Made by a program: the position numbers and the translations under genes. Shown piece by piece: positions 10,901-25,233 of a stretch of DNA of 64,000 nt. The DNA is from Phylloscopus collybita (lineage: Eukaryota > Chordata > Aves > Passeriformes > Phylloscopidae), in the NCBI GenBank assembly GCA_027886175.1, contig JAJNNQ010000013.1:1-64000 (forward strand), read 5' to 3'. Under the pieces are notes generated by a model, which made no database searches, was not told where the DNA came from, and was given only the letters and a program-made list of their open reading frames with translations. Position 1 is the stretch's first letter. Each line of letters begins with the position of its first letter.

Positions 10901-13682
10901 GGTGGTAATCACTCCATTTCCAAATTTTCTCGGTTTTTTTCGCTTGCGCTGTTTTGGGTCATATCTCCTTTCCAGAGGGGTTGTTAGACTTTGTTTTCTG
11001 ATTTCAAGATTTCGTTCCCTTTCCTGAAAGGAAGACTTTCCTTTCAGGAAAGGGAACGAAATCTTGCGATTTTAATGAGCATTAATTGGGCAAGCTTCCG
11101 TCCATTTCCCTGCACTTCTGGCCACCCCATTCACTTTTATGGTTTTCGCCTGCTTCTGTCATTTTTTATTTTTTTTTTTTCCATTTCAGTTCTGAGACAT
11201 CTTCTCCTATCTCTTGTTTTGCATGGCTTCCCTGATTCCAGGGTTTAAATTGGAGTCATTTTTGGTAAGTCTTGGCCTTTTTCAGTGGCCCTCATTTCAT
11301 CTCAGTCTCTTTGGTGGTAATCACTCCATTTCCAAATTTTCTCGGTTTTTTTCGCTTGCGCTGTTTTGGGTCATATCTCCTTTCCAGAGGGGTTGTTAGA
11401 CTTTGTTCTCTGATTTCAAGATTTCGTTCCCTTTCCTGAAAGGAAGACTTTCCTTTCAGGAAAGGGAACGAAATCTTGCGATTTTAATGAGCATTAATTG
11501 GGCAAGCTTCCGTCCATTTCCCTGCACTTCTGGCCACCCCATTCACTTTTATGGTTTTCGCTTGCTTCTCTCATTTTTCCATGGGTTTTTTTCCATTTCA
11601 CTTCTGAGACATCTTCTCCTATCTCTTGTTTTGCATGGCTTCCCTGATTCCAGGATTTAAATTGGAGTCATTTTTGGTAAGTCTTGGCCTTTTTCAGTGG
11701 CCCTCATTTCATCTCAGTCTCTTTGGTGGCAATCACTCCATTTCCAAATTTTCTCGGTTTTTTTCGCTTGCGCTGTTTTGGGTCATATCTCCTTTCCAGA
11801 GGGGTTGTTAGACTTTGTTCTCTGATTTCAAGATTTCGTTCCCTTTCCTGAAAGGAAGACTTTCCTTTCAGGAAAGGGAACGAAATCTTGCGATTTTAAT
11901 GAGCATTAATTGGGCAAGCTTCCGTCCATTTCCCTGCACTTCTGGCCACCCCATTCACTTTTATGGTTTTCGCCTGCTTCTGTCATTTTTCCATGTTTTT
12001 TTTTTCCATTTCACTTCTGAGACATCTTCTCCTATCTCTTGTTTTGCATGGCTTCCCTGATTCCAGGGTTTAAATTGGAGTCATTTTTGGTAACTCTTGG
12101 CCTTTTTCAGTGGCCCTCATTTCATCTCAGTCTCTTTGGTGGCAATCACTCCATTTCCAAATTTTCTCGGTTTTTTTCGCTTGCGCTGTTTTGGGTCATA
12201 TCTCCTTTCCAGAGGGGTTGTTAGACTTTGTTCTCTGATTTCAAGATTTCGTTCCCTTTCCTGAAAGGAAGACTTTCCTTTCAGGAAAGGGAACGAAATC
12301 TTGCGATTTTAATGAGCATTAATTGGGCAAGCTTCCGTCCATTTCCCTGCACTTCTGGCCACCCCATTCACTTTTATGGTTTTCGCTTGCTTTTGTCATT
12401 TTTTATTTTTTTTTTTTCCATTTCACTTCTGAGATATCTTCTCCTATCTCTTGTTTTGCATGGCTTCCCTCATTCCAGGATTTAAATTGGAGTCATTTTT
12501 GGTAAGTCTTGGCCTTTTTCAGTGGCCCTCATTTCATCTCAGTCTCTTTGGTGGCAATCACTCCATTTGCAAATTTTCTCGGTTTTTTTCGCTTGCGCTG
12601 TTTTGGGTCATATCTCCTTTCCAGAGGGGTTGTTAGACTTTGTTCTCTGATTTCAAGATTTCGTTCCCTTTCCTGAAAGGAAGACTTTCCTTTCAGGAAA
12701 GGGAACGAAATCTTGCGATTTTAATGAGCATTAATTGGGCAAGCTTCCGTCCATTTCCCTGCACTTCTGGCCACCCCATTCACTTTTATGGTTTTCGCTT
12801 GCTTTTGTCATTTTTTATTTTTTTTTTTTCCATTTCACTTCTGAGATATCTTCTCCTATCTCTTGTTTTGCATGGCTTCCCTCATTCCAGGATTTAAATT
12901 GGAGTCATTTTTGGTAAGTCTTGGCCTTTTTCAGTGGCCCTCATTTCATCTCAGTCTCTTTGGTGGCAATCACTCCATTTGCAAATTTTCTCGGTTTTTT
13001 TCGCTTGCGCTGTTTTGGGTCATATCTCCTTTCCAGAGGGGTTGTTAGACTTTGTTCTCTGATTTCAAGATTTCGTTCCCTTTCCTGAAAGGAAGACTTT
13101 CCTGAAAGGGAACGAAATCTTGCGATTTTAATGAGCATTAATTGGGCAAGCTTCCGTCCATTTCCCTGCACTTCTGGCCACCCCATTCACTTTTATGGTT
13201 TTCGCTTGCTTTTGTCATTTTTCCATGGTTTTTTTTTCCATTTCACTTCTGAGACATCTTCTCCTATCTCTTGTTTTGCATGGCTTCCCTGATTCCAGGA
13301 TTTAAATTGGAGTCATTTTTGGTAAGTCTTGGCCTTTTTCAGTGGCCCTCATTTCATCTCAGTCTCTTTGGTGGCAATCACTCCATTTCCAAATTTTCTC
13401 GGTTTTTTTCGCTTGCGCTGTTTTGGGTCATATCTCCTTTCCAGAGGGGTTGTTAGACTTTGTTCTCTGATTTCAAGATTTCGTTCCCTTTCCTGAAAGG
13501 AAGACTTTCCTTTCAGGAAAGGGAACGAAATCTTGCGATTTTAATGAGCATTAATTGGGCAAGCTTCCGTCCATTTCCCTGCACTTCTGGCCACCCCATT
13601 CACTTTTATGGTTTTCGCCTGCTTCTGTCATTTTTTATTTTTTTTTTTTCCATTTCACTTCTGAGACATCTTCTCCTATCTC

Positions 13683-15335
13683 TTGTTTTGCATGGCTTCC
13701 CTGATTCCAGGATTTAAATTGGAGTCATTTTTGGTAAGTCTTGGCCTTTTTCAGTGGCCCTCATTTCATCTCAGTCTCTTTGGTGGCAATCACTCCATTT
13801 CCAAATTTTCTCGGTTTTTTTTCGCTTGCGCTGTTTTGGGTCATATCTCCTTTCCAGAGGGGTTGTTAGACTTGGTTCTCTGATTTCAAGATTTCGTTCC
13901 CTTTCCGGAAAGGAAGACTTTCCTTTCCGGAAAGGGAACGAAATCTTGCGATTTTAATGAGCATTAATTGGGCAAGCTTCCGTCCATTTCCCTGCACTTC
14001 TGGCCACCCCATTCACTTTTATGGTTTTCGCTTGCTTCTGTCATTTTTCCATGGTTTTTTTTTCCATTTCAGTTCTGAGACATCTTCTCCTATCTCTTGT
14101 TTTGCATGGCTTCCCTGATTCCAGGGTTTAAATTGGAGTCATTTTTGGTAAGTCTTGGCCTTTTTCAGTGGCCCTCATTTCATCTCAGTCTCTTTGGTGG
14201 TAATCACTCCATTTCCAAATTTTCTCGGTTTTTTTCGCTTGCGCTGTTTTGGGTCATATCTCCTTTCCAGAGGGGTTGTTAGACTTTGTTCTCTGATTTC
14301 AAGATTTCGTTCCCTTTCCTGAAAGGAAGACTTTCCTTTCAGGAAAGGGAACGAAATCTTGCGATTTTAATGAGCATTAATTGGGCAAGCTTCCGTCCAT
14401 TTCCCTGCACTTCTGGCCACCCCATTCACTTTTATGGTTTTCGCCTGCTTTTGTCATTTTTCCATGGTTTTTTTTTCCATTTCAGTTCGGAGACATCTTC
14501 TCCTATCTCTTGTTTTGCATGGCTTCCCTGATTCCAGGGTTTAAATTGGAGTAATTTTTGGTAAGTCTTGGCCTTTTTCAGTGGCCCTCATTTCATCTCA
14601 GTCTCTTTGGTGGTAATCACTCCATTTCCAAATTTTCTCGGTTTTTTTCGCTTGCGCTGTTTTGGGTCATATCTCCTTTCCAGAGGGGTTGTTAGACTTT
14701 GTTCTCTGATTTCAAGATTTCGTTCCCTTTCCTGAAAGGAAGACTTTCCTTTCAGGAAAGGGAACGAAATCTTGCGATTTTAATGAGCATTAATTGGGCA
14801 AGCTTCCGTCCTTTTCCCTGCACTTCTGGCCACCCCATTCACTTTTATGGTTTTCGCTTGCTTCTCTCATTTTTCCATGGTTTTTTTTTCCATTTCACTT
14901 CTGAGACATCTTCTCCTATCTCTTGTTTTGCATGGCTTCCCTCATTCCAGGATTTAAATTGGAGTCATTTTTGGTAAGTCTTGGCCTTTTTCAGTGGCCC
15001 TCATTTCATCTCAGTCTCTTTGGTGGCAATCACTCCATTTCCAAATTTTCTCGGTTTTTTTCGCTTGCGCTGTTTTGGGTCATATCTCCTTTCCAGAGGG
15101 GTTGTTAGACTTTGTTCTCTGATTTCAAGATTTCGTTCCCTTTCCTGAAAGGAAGACTTTCCTTTCAGGAAAGGGAACGAAATCTTGCGATTTTAATGAG
15201 CATTAATTGGGCAAGCTTCCGTCCATTTCCCTGCACTTCTGGCCACCCCATTCACTTTTATGGTTTTCGCTTGCTTCTGTCATTTTTCCATGGGTTTTTT
15301 TTCCATTTCACTTCTGAGACATCTTCTCCTATCTC
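13683..15335 (+). repeat. 4-unit block D, copy 1
   Basis: The order is a class G unit, a GGGTTT unit, then a GGGTTT unit preceded by CAGTTCGG and carrying the rare change GGAGTAATTTTTGG (near 14550), then an ordinary unit. The same order recurs at 48284-49936 and 53227-54880. Private to this copy are CTTGGTTCTC near 13873 and GTCCTTTTCCC near 14810. Confidence 0.75.
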
Positions 15336-18300
15336 TTGTTTTGCATGGCTTCCCTGATTCCAGGATTTAAATTGGAGTCATTTTTGGTAAGTCTTGGCCT
15401 TTTTCAGTGGCCCTCATTTCATCTCAGTCTCTTTGGTGGCAATCACTCCATTTCCAAATTTTCTCGGTTTTTTTCGCTTGCGCTGTTTTGGGTCATATCT
15501 CCTTTCCAGAGGGGTTGTTAGACTTTGTTTTCTGATTTCAAGATTTCGTTCCCTTTCCTGAAAGGAAGACTTTCCTTTCAGGAAAGGGAACGAAATCTTG
15601 CGATTTTAATGAGCATTAATTGGGCAAGCTTCCGTCCATTTCCCTGCACTTCTGGCCACCCCATTCACTTTTATGGTTTTCGCCTGCTTCTGTCATTTTT
15701 TATTTTTTTTTTTTCCATTTCAGTTCTGAGACATCTTCTCCTATCTCTTGTTTTGCATGGCTTCCCTGATTCCAGGGTTTAAATTGGAGTCATTTTTGGT
15801 AAGTCTTGGCCTTTTTCAGTGGCCCTCATTTCATCTCAGTCTCTTTGGTGGTAATCACTCCATTTCCAAATTTTCTCGGTTTTTTTCGCTTGCGCTGTTT
15901 TGGGTCATATCTCCTTTCCAGAGGGGTTGTTAGACTTTGTTCTCTGATTTCAAGATTTCGTTCCCTTTCCTGAAAGGAAGACTTTCCTTTCAGGAAAGGG
16001 AACGAAATCTTGCGATTTTAATGAGCATTAATTGGGCAAGCTTCCGTCCATTTCCCTGCACTTCTGGCCACCCCATTCACTTTTATGGTTTTCGCTTGCT
16101 TTTGTCATTTTTCCATGGTTTTTTTTTCCATTTCACTTCTGAGACATCTTCTCCTATCTCTTGTTTTGCATGGCTTCCCTGATTCCAGGATTTAAATTGG
16201 AGTCATTTTTTGTAAGTCTTGGCCTTTTTCAGTGGCCCCCATTTCATCTCAGTCTCTTTGGTGGCAATCACTCCATTTCCAAATTTTCTCGGTTTTTTTC
16301 GCTTGCGCTGTTTTGGGTCATATCTCCTTTCCAGAGGGGTTGTTAGACTTTGTTCTCTGATTTCAAGATTTCGTTCCCTTTCCTGAAAGGAAGACTTTCC
16401 TTTCAGGAAAGGGAACGAAATCTTGCGATTTTAATGAGCATTAATTGGGCAAGCTTCCGTCCATTTCCCTGCACTTCTGGCCACCCCATTCACTTTTATG
16501 GTTTTCGCTTGCTTTTGTCATTTTTCCATGGTTTTTTTTTCCATTTCACTTCTGAGACATCTTCTCCTATCTCTTGTTTTGCATGGCTTCCCTGATTCCA
16601 GGATTTAAATTGGAGTCATTTTTTGTAAGTCTTGGCCTTTTTCAGTGGCCCTCATTTCATCTCAGTCTTTTTGGTGGCAATCACTCCATTTCCAAATTTT
16701 CTCGGTTTTTTTCGCTTGCGCTGTTTTGGGTCATATCTCCTTTCCAGAGGGGTTGTTAGACTTTGTTCTCTGATTTCAAGATTTCGTTCCCTTTCCTGAA
16801 AGGAAGACTTTCCTTTCAGGAAAGGGAACGAAATCTTGCGATTTTAATGAGCATTAATTGGGCAAGCTTCCGTCCATTTCCCTGCACTTCTGGCCACCCC
16901 ATTCACTTTTATGGTTTTCGCTTGCTTTTGTCATTTTTTATTTTTTTTTTTTCCATTTCACTTCTGAGATATCTTCTCCTATCTCTTGTTTTGCATGGCT
17001 TCCCTCATTCCAGGATTTAAATTGGAGTAATTTTTGGTAAGTCTTGGCCTTTTTCAGTGGCCCCCATTTCATCTCAGTCTCTTTGGTGGCAATCACTCCA
17101 TTTCCAAATTTTCTCGGTTTTTTTCGCTTGCGCTGTTTTGGGTCATATCTCCTTTCCAGAGGGGTTGTTAGACTTTGTTCTCTGATTTCAAGATTTCGTT
17201 CCCTTTCCTGAAAGGAAGACTTTCCTTTCAGGAAAGGGAACGAAATCTTGCGATTTTAATGAGCATTAATTGGGCAAGCTTCCGTCCATTTCCCTGCACT
17301 TCTGGCCACCCCATTCACTTTTATGGTTTTCGCTTGCTTCTCTCATTTTTCCATGGGTTTTTTTCCATTTCACTTCTGAGACATCTTCTCCTATCTCTTG
17401 TTTTGCATGGCTTCCCTGATTCCAGGATTTAAATTGGAGTCATTTTTGGTAAGTCTTGGCCTTTTTCAGTGGCCCTCATTTCATCTCAGTCTCTTTGGTG
17501 GCAATCACTCCATTTCCAAATTTTCTCGGTTTTTTTCGCTTGCGCTGTTTTGGGTCATATCTCCTTTCCAGAGGGGTTGTTAGACTTTGTTCTCTGATTT
17601 CAAGATTTCGTTCCCTTTCCTGAAAGGAAGACTTTCCTTTCAGGAAAGGGAACGAAATCTTGCGATTTTATTGAGCATTAATTGGGCAAGCTTCCGTCCA
17701 TTTCCCTGCACTTCTGGCCACCCCATTCACTTTTATGGTTTTCACTTGCTTTCCTCATTTTTTATTTTTTTTTTTCCATTTCACTTCTGAGATATCTTCT
17801 CCTATCTCTTGTTTTGCATGGCTTCCCTGATTCCAGGATTTAAATTGGAGTCATTTTTGGTAAGTCTTGGCCTTTTTCAGTGGCCCTCATTTCATCTCAG
17901 TCTCTTTGGTGGCAATCACTCCATTTCCAAATTTTCTCGGTTTTTTTCACTTGCGCTGTTTTGGGTCATATCTCCTTTCCAGAGGGGTTGTTAGACTTTG
18001 TTCTCTGATTTCAAGATTTCGTTCCCTTTCCTGAAAGGAAGACTTTCCTTTCAGGAAAGGGAACGAAATCTTGCGATTTTAATGAGCATTAATTGGGCAA
18101 GCTTCCGTCCATTTCCCTGCACTTCTGGCCACCCCATTCACTTTTATGGTTTTCGCTTGCTTTTTTCATTTTTTATTTTTTTTTTTTCCATTTCACTTCT
18201 GAGATATCTTCTCCTATCTCTTGTTTTGCATGGCTTCCCTCATTCCAGGATTTAAATTGGAGTCATTTTTGGTAAGTCTTGGCCTTTTTCAGTGGCCCTC

Positions 18301-19045
18301 ATTTCATCTCAGTCTCTTTGGTGGCAATCACTCCATTTCCAAATTTTCTAGGTTTTTTTCGCTTGCGCTGTTTTGGGTCATATCTCCTTTCCAGAGGGGT
18401 TGTTAGACTTTGTTCTCTGATTTCAAGATTTCGTTCCCTTTCCGGAAAGGAAGACTTTCCTTTCCGGAAAGGGAACGAAATCTTGCGATTTTAATGAGCA
18501 TTAATTGGGCAAGCTTCCGTCCATTTCCCTGCACTTCTGGCCACCCCATTCACTTTTATGGTTTTCGCTTGCTTTTGTCATTTTTCCATGGTTTTTTTTT
18601 CCATTTCACTTCTGAGACATCTTCTCCTATCTCTTGTTTTGCATGGCTTCCCTGATTCCAGGATTTAAATTGGAGTCATTTTTGGTAAGTCTTGGCCTTT
18701 TTCAGTGGCCCTCATTTCATCTCAGTCTCTTTGGTGGCAATCACTCCATTTCCAAATTTTCTCGGTTTTTTTCGCTTGCGCTGTTTTGGGTCATATCTCC
18801 TTTCCAGAGGGGTTGTTAGACTTTGTTCTCTGATTTCAAGATTTCGTTCCCTTTCCTGAAAGGAAGACTTTCCTTTCAGGAAAGGGAACGAAATCTTGCG
18901 ATTTTAATGAGCATTAATTGGGCAAGCTTCCGTCCATTTCCCTGCACTTCTGGCCACCCCATTCACTTTTATGGTTTTCGCTTGCTTTTGTCATTTTTGA
19001 TTTTTTTTTTTTCCATTTCACTTCTGAGACATCTTCTCCTATCTC

Positions 19046-20283
19046 TTGTTTTGCATGGCTTCCCTGATTCCAGGATTTAAATTGGAGTCATTTTTGGTAA
19101 GTCTTGGCCTTTTTCAGTGGCCCTCATTTCATCTCAGTCTCTTTGGTGGCAATCACTCCATTTCCAAATTTTCTCGGTTTTTTCTCGCTTGCGCTGTTTT
19201 GGGTCATATCTTTTTTCCAGAGGGGTTGTTAGACTTTGTTCTCTGATTTCAAGATTTCGTTCCCTTTCCGGAAAGGAAGACTTTCCTTTCCGGAAAGGGA
19301 AAGAAATCTTGCGATTTTAATGAGCATTAATTGGGCAAGCTTCCGTCCATTTCCCTGCACTTCTGGCCACCCCATTCACTTTTATGGTTTTCGCCTGCTT
19401 CTGTCATTTTTTATTTTTTTTTTTTCCATTTCACTTCTGAGACATCTTCTCCTATCTCTTGTTTTGCATGGCTTCCCTGATTCCAGGGTTTAAATTGGAG
19501 TCATTTTTGGTAAGTCTTGGCCTTTTTCAGTGGCCCTCATTTCATCTCAGTCTCTTTGGTGGTAATCACTCCATTTCCAAATTTTCTCGGTTTTTTTCGC
19601 TTGCGCTGTTTTGGGTCATATCTCCTTTCCAGAGGGGTTGTTAGACTTTGTTCTCTGATTTCAAGATTTCGTTCCCTTTCCTGAAAGGAAGACTTTCCTT
19701 TCAGGAAAGGGAACGAAATCTTGCGATTTTAATGAGCATTAATTGGGCAAGCTTCCGTCCATTTCCCTGCACTTCTGGCCACCCCATTCACTTTTATGGT
19801 TTTTGCTTGCTTCTGTCATTTTTCCATGGGTTTTTTTTCCATTTCAGTTCTGAGACATCTTCTCCTATCTCTTGTTTTGCATGGCTTCCCTGATTCCAGG
19901 ATTTAAATTGGAGTCATTTTTGGTAAGTCTTGGCCTTTTTCAGTGGCCCTCATTTCATCTCAGTCTCTTTGGTGGCAATCACTCCATTTCCAAATTTTCT
20001 CGGTTTTTTTCGCTTGCGCTGTTTTGGGTCATATCTCCTTTCCAGAGGGGTTGTTAGACTTTGTTCTCTGATTTCAAGATTTCGTTCCCTTTCCTGAAAG
20101 GAAGACTTTCCTTTCAGGAAAGGGAACGAAATCTTGCGATTTTAATGAGCATTAATTGGGCAAGCTTCCGTCCATTTCCCTGCACTTCTGGCCACCCCAT
20201 TCACTTTTATGGTTTTCGCTTGCTTTTGTCATTTTTTATTTTTTTTTTTTCCATTTCACTTCTGAGATATCTTCTCCTATCTC
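19046..20283 (+). repeat. 3-unit module, copy 4
   Basis: It has the same marker order and a G/G hairpin. A private TATCTTTTTTCCAG near 19207 replaces TATCTCCTTTCCAG. It lies just left of the unusual unit at 20696. Confidence 0.83.
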
Positions 20284-20746
20284 TTGTTTTGCATGGCTTC
20301 CCTCATTCCAGGATTTAAATTGGAGTCATTTTTGGTAAGTCTTGGCCTTTTTCAGTGGCCCTCATTTCATCTCAGTCTCTTTGGTGGCAATCACTCCATT
20401 TCCAAATTTTCTCGGTTTTTTTCGCTTGCGCTGTTTTGGGTCATATCTCCTTTCCAGAGGGGTTGTTAGACTTTGTTCTCTGATTTCAAGATTTCGTTCC
20501 CTTTCCTGAAAGGAAGACTTTCCTTTCAGGAAAGGGAACGAAATCTTGCGATTTTAATGAGCATTAATTGGGCAAGCTTCCGTCCATTTCCCTGCACTTC
20601 TGGCCACCCCATTCACTTTTATGGTTTTCGCTTGCTTTTGTCATTTTTTATTTTTTTTTTTTCCATTTCACTTCTGAGATATCTTCTCCTATCTCTTGTT
20701 TTGCATGGCTTCCCTCATTCCAGGATTTAAATTGGAGTCATTTTTG

Positions 20747-20772
20747 CTAAGTCTTGGTCTTTTTCAGCAGCA
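20747..20772. other. Cluster of five substitutions in one unit
   Basis: Against the otherwise near-invariant consensus, 20747 is C for G, 20758 T for C, 20768 C for T, 20769 A for G, and 20772 A for C. The first change removes the GTAAGT motif. No other unit in the window shows these changes. The cluster lies about 260 bases left of the visible start of duplicated block A, copy 2. Confidence 0.9.
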
Positions 20773-22756
20773 CTCATTTCATCTCAGTCTCTTTGGTGGC
20801 AATCACTCCATTTCCAAATTTTCTCGGTTTTTTTCGCTTGCGCTGTTTTGGGTCATATCTCCTTTCCAGAGGGGTTGTTAGACTTTGTTCTCTGATTTCA
20901 AGATTTCGTTCCCTTTCCTGAAAGGAAGACTTTCCTTTCAGGAAAGGGAACGAAATCTTGCGATTTTAATGAGCATTAATTGGGCAAGCTTCCGTCCATT
21001 TCCCTGCACTTCTGGCCACCCCATTCACTTTTATGGTTTTCGCCTGCTTCTGTCATTTTTTATTTTTTTTTTTTTCCATTTCACTTCTGAGACATCTTCT
21101 CCTATCTCTTGTTTTGCATGGCTTCCCTGATTCCAGGATTTAAATTGGAGTCATTTTTGGTAAGTCTTGGCCTTTTTCAGTGGCCCTCATTTCATCTCAG
21201 TCTCTTTGGTGGCAATCACTCCATTTCCAAATTTTCTCGGTTTTTTTTTCGCTTGCGCTGTTTTGGGTCATATCTCCTTTCCAGAGGGGTTGTTAGACTT
21301 TGTTCTCTGATTTCAAGATTTCGTTCCCTTTCCGGAAAGGAAGACTTTCCTTTCCGGAAAGGGAACGAAATCTTGCGATTTTAATGAGCATTAATTGGGC
21401 AAGCTTCCGTCCATTTCCCTGCACTTCTGGCCACCCCATTCACTTTTATGGTTTTCGCTTGCTTCTGTCATTTTTCCATGGTTTTTTTTTCCATTTCAGT
21501 TCTGAGACATCTTCTCCTATCTCTTGTTTTGCATGGCTTCCCTGATTCCAGGGTTTAAATTGGAGTCATTTTTGGTAAGTCTTGGCCTTTTTCAGTGGCC
21601 CTCATTTCATCTCAGTCTCTTTGGTGGTAATCACTCCATTTCCAAATTTTCTCGGTTTTTTTCGCTTGCGCTGTTTTGGGTCATATCTCCTTTCCAGAGG
21701 GGTTGTTAGACTTTGTTCTCTGATTTCAAGATTTCGTTCCCTTTCCTGAAAGGAAGACTTTCCTTTCAGGAAAGGGAACGAAATCTTGCGATTTTAATGA
21801 GCATTAATTGGGCAAGCTTCCGTCCATTTCCCTGCACTTCTGGCCACCCCATTCACTTTTATGGTTTTCGCTTGCTTTTGTCATTTTTGATTTTTTTTTT
21901 TTTCCATTTCACTTCTGAGACATCTTCTCCTATCTCTTGTTTTGCATGGCTTCCCTGATTCCAGGATTTAAATTGGAGTCATTTTTGGTAAGTCTTGGCC
22001 TTTTTCAGTGGCCCTCATTTCATCTCAGTCTCTTTGGTGGCAATCACTCCATTTGCAAATTTTCTCGGTTTTTTTCGCTTGCGCTGTTTTGGGTCATATC
22101 TCCTTTCCAGAGGGGTTGTTAGACTTTGTTCTCTGATTTCAAGATTTCGTTCCCTTTCCTGAAAGGAAGACTTTCCTGAAAGGGAACGAAATCTTGCGAT
22201 TTTAATGAGCATTAATTGGGCAAGCTTCCGTCCATTTCCCTGCACTTCTGGCCACCCCATTCACTTTTATGGTTTTCGCTTGCTTTTGTCATTTTTCCAT
22301 GTTTTTTTTTTCCATTTCACTTCTGAGACATCTTCTCCTATCTCTTGTTTTGCATGGCTTCCCTGATTCCAGGATTTAAATTGGAGTCATTTTTGGTAAG
22401 TCTTGGCCTTTTTCAGTGGCCCTCATTTCATCTCAGTCTCTTTGGTGGCAATCACTCCATTTCCAAATTTTCTCGGTTTTTTTCGCTTGCGCTGTTTTGG
22501 GTCATATCTCCTTTCCAGAGGGGTTGTTAGACTTTGTTCTCTGATTTCAAGATTTCGTTCCCTTTCCTGAAAGGAAGACTTTCCTTTCAGGAAAGGGAAC
22601 GAAATCTTGCGATTTTAATGAGCATTAATTGGGCAAGCTTCCGTCCATTTCCCTGCACTTCTGGCCACCCCATTCACTTTTATGGTTTTCGCTTGCTTTT
22701 GTCATTTTTGATTTTTTTTTTTTCCATTTCACTTCTGAGACATCTTCTCCTATCTC

Positions 22757-23995
22757 TTGTTTTGCATGGCTTCCCTCATTCCAGGATTTAAATTGGAGTC
22801 ATTTTTGGTAAGTCTTGGCCTTTTTCAGTGGCCCTCATTTCATCTCAGTCTCTTTGGTGGCAATCACTCCATTTCCAAATTTTCTCGGTTTTTTCTCGCT
22901 TGCGCTGTTTTGGGTCATATCTCCTTTCCAGAGGGGTTGTTAGACTTTGTTCTCTGATTTCAAGATTTCGTTCCCTTTCCGGAAAGGAAGACTTTCCTTT
23001 CCGGAAAGGGAAAGAAATCTTGCGATTTTAATGAGCATTAATTGGGCAAGCTTCCGTCCATTTCCCTGCACTTCTGGCCACCCCATTCACTTTTATGGTT
23101 TTCGCCTGCTTCTGTCATTTTTTATTTTTTTTTTTTCCATTTCACTTCGGAGACATCTTCTCCTATCTCTTGTTTTGCATGGCTTCCCTGATTCCAGGGT
23201 TTAAATTGGAGTCATTTTTGGTAAGTCTTGGCCTTTTTCAGTGGCCCTCATTTCATCTCAGTCTCTTTGGTGGTAATCACTCCATTTCCAAATTTTCTCG
23301 GTTTTTTTCGCTTGCGCTGTTTTGGGTCATATCTCCTTTCCAGAGGGGTTGTTAGACTTTGTTCTCTGATTTCAAGATTTCGTTCCCTTTCCTGAAAGGA
23401 AGACTTTCCTTTCAGGAAAGGGAACGAAATCTTGCGATTTTAATGAGCATTAATTGGGCAAGCTTCCGTCCATTTCCCTGCACTTCTGGCCACCCCATTC
23501 ACTTTTATGGTTTTTGCTTGCTTCTGTCATTTTTCCATGGGTTTTTTTTCCATTTCAGTTCTGAGACATCTTCTCCTATCTCTTGTTTTGCATGGCTTCC
23601 CTGATTCCAGGATTTAAATTGGAGTCATTTTTGGTAAGTCTTGGCCTTTTTCAGTGGCCCTCATTTCATCTCAGTCTCTTTGGTGGCAATCACTCCATTT
23701 CCAAATTTTCTCGGTTTTTTTCGCTTGCGCTGTTTTGGGTCATATCTCCTTTCCAGAGGGGTTGTTAGACTTTGTTCTCTGATTTCAAGATTTCGTTCCC
23801 TTTCCTGAAAGGAAGACTTTCCTTTCAGGAAAGGGAACGAAATCTTGCGATTTTAATGAGCATTAATTGGGCAAGCTTCCGTCCATTTCCCTGCACTTCT
23901 GGCCACCCCATTCACTTTTATGGTTTTCGCTTGCTTTTGTCATTTTTCCATGGTTTTTTTTTCCATTTCACTTCTGAGACATCTTCTCCTATCTC
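22757..23995 (+). repeat. 3-unit module, copy 5
   Basis: This is the block A duplicate of the copy at 1726, sharing CACTTCGG near 23145. The hairpin is G/G with GGGAAAGAAATC. Confidence 0.85.
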
Positions 23996-25233
23996 TTGTT
24001 TTGCATGGCTTCCCTCATTCCAGGATTTAAATTGGAGTCATTTTTGGTAAGTCTTGGCCTTTTTCAGTGGCCCTCATTTCATCTCAGTCTCTTTGGTGGC
24101 AATCACTCCATTTCCAAATTTTCTCGGTTTTTTCTCGCTTGCGCTGTTTTGGGTCATATCTCCTTTCCAGAGGGGTTGTTAGACTTTGTTCTCTGATTTC
24201 AAGATTTCGTTCCCTTTCCGGAAAGGAAGACTTTCCTTTCCGGAAAGGGAAAGAAATCTTGCGATTTTAATGAGCATTAATTGGGCAAGCTTCCGTCCAT
24301 TTCCCTGCACTTCTGGCCACCCCATTCACTTTTATGGTTTTCGCCTGCTTCTGTCATTTTTTATTTTTTTTTTTTCCATTTCACTTCTGAGACATCTTCT
24401 CCTATCTCTTGTTTTGCATGGCTTCCCTGATTCCAGGGTTTAAATTGGAGTCATTTTTGGTAAGTCTTGGCCTTTTTCAGTGGCCCTCATTTCATCTCAG
24501 TCTCTTTGGTGGTAATCACTCCATTTCCAAATTTTCTCGGTTTTTTTCGCTTGCGCTGTTTTGGGTCATATCTCCTTTCCAGAGGGGTTGTTAGACTTTG
24601 TTCTCTGATTTCAAGATTTCGTTCCCTTTCCTGAAAGGAAGACTTTCCTTTCAGGAAAGGGAACGAAATCTTGCGATTTTAATGAGCATTAATTGGGCAA
24701 GCTTCCGTCCATTTCCCTGCACTTCTGGCCACCCCATTCACTTTTATGGTTTTTGCTTGCTTCTGTCATTTTTCCATGGGTTTTTTTTCCATTTCAGTTC
24801 TGAGACATCTTCTCCTATCTCTTGTTTTGCATGGCTTCCCTGATTCCAGGATTTAAATTGGAGTCATTTTTGGTAAGTCTTGGCCTTTTTCAGTGGCCCT
24901 CATTTCATCTCAGTCTCTTTGGTGGCAATCACTCCATTTCCAAATTTTCTCGGTTTTTTTCGCTTGCGCTGTTTTGGGTCATATCTCCTTTCCAGAGGGG
25001 TTGTTAGACTTTGTTCTCTGATTTCAAGATTTCGTTCCCTTTCCTGAAAGGAAGACTTTCCTTTCAGGAAAGGGAACGAAATCTTGCGATTTTAATGAGC
25101 ATTAATTGGGCAAGCTTCCGTCCATTTCCCTGCACTTCTGGCCACCCCATTCACTTTTATGGTTTTCGCTTGCTTTTGTCATTTTTTATTTTTTTTTTTT
25201 CCATTTCACTTCTGAGATATCTTCTCCTATCTC
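23996..25233 (+). repeat. 3-unit module, copy 6
   Basis: It directly follows copy 5, as copy 2 follows copy 1, and is the clean duplicate of 2968-4208. The hairpin is G/G. Confidence 0.85.

Noticed and set aside
10577..10987. Longest open frame in the window (136 codons)
   Set aside because: It is two neighbouring repeat frames fused because one T tract happens to have a length that keeps the frame. No counterpart is maintained in similar units.
16986..17397. Unit with GGAGTAATTTTTGG as a fourth copy of block D
   Set aside because: The change is present, but the neighbouring markers (CATTCC, GAGATATC, GGATTT) differ from block D, so it is either independent or a short conversion and not a block copy.
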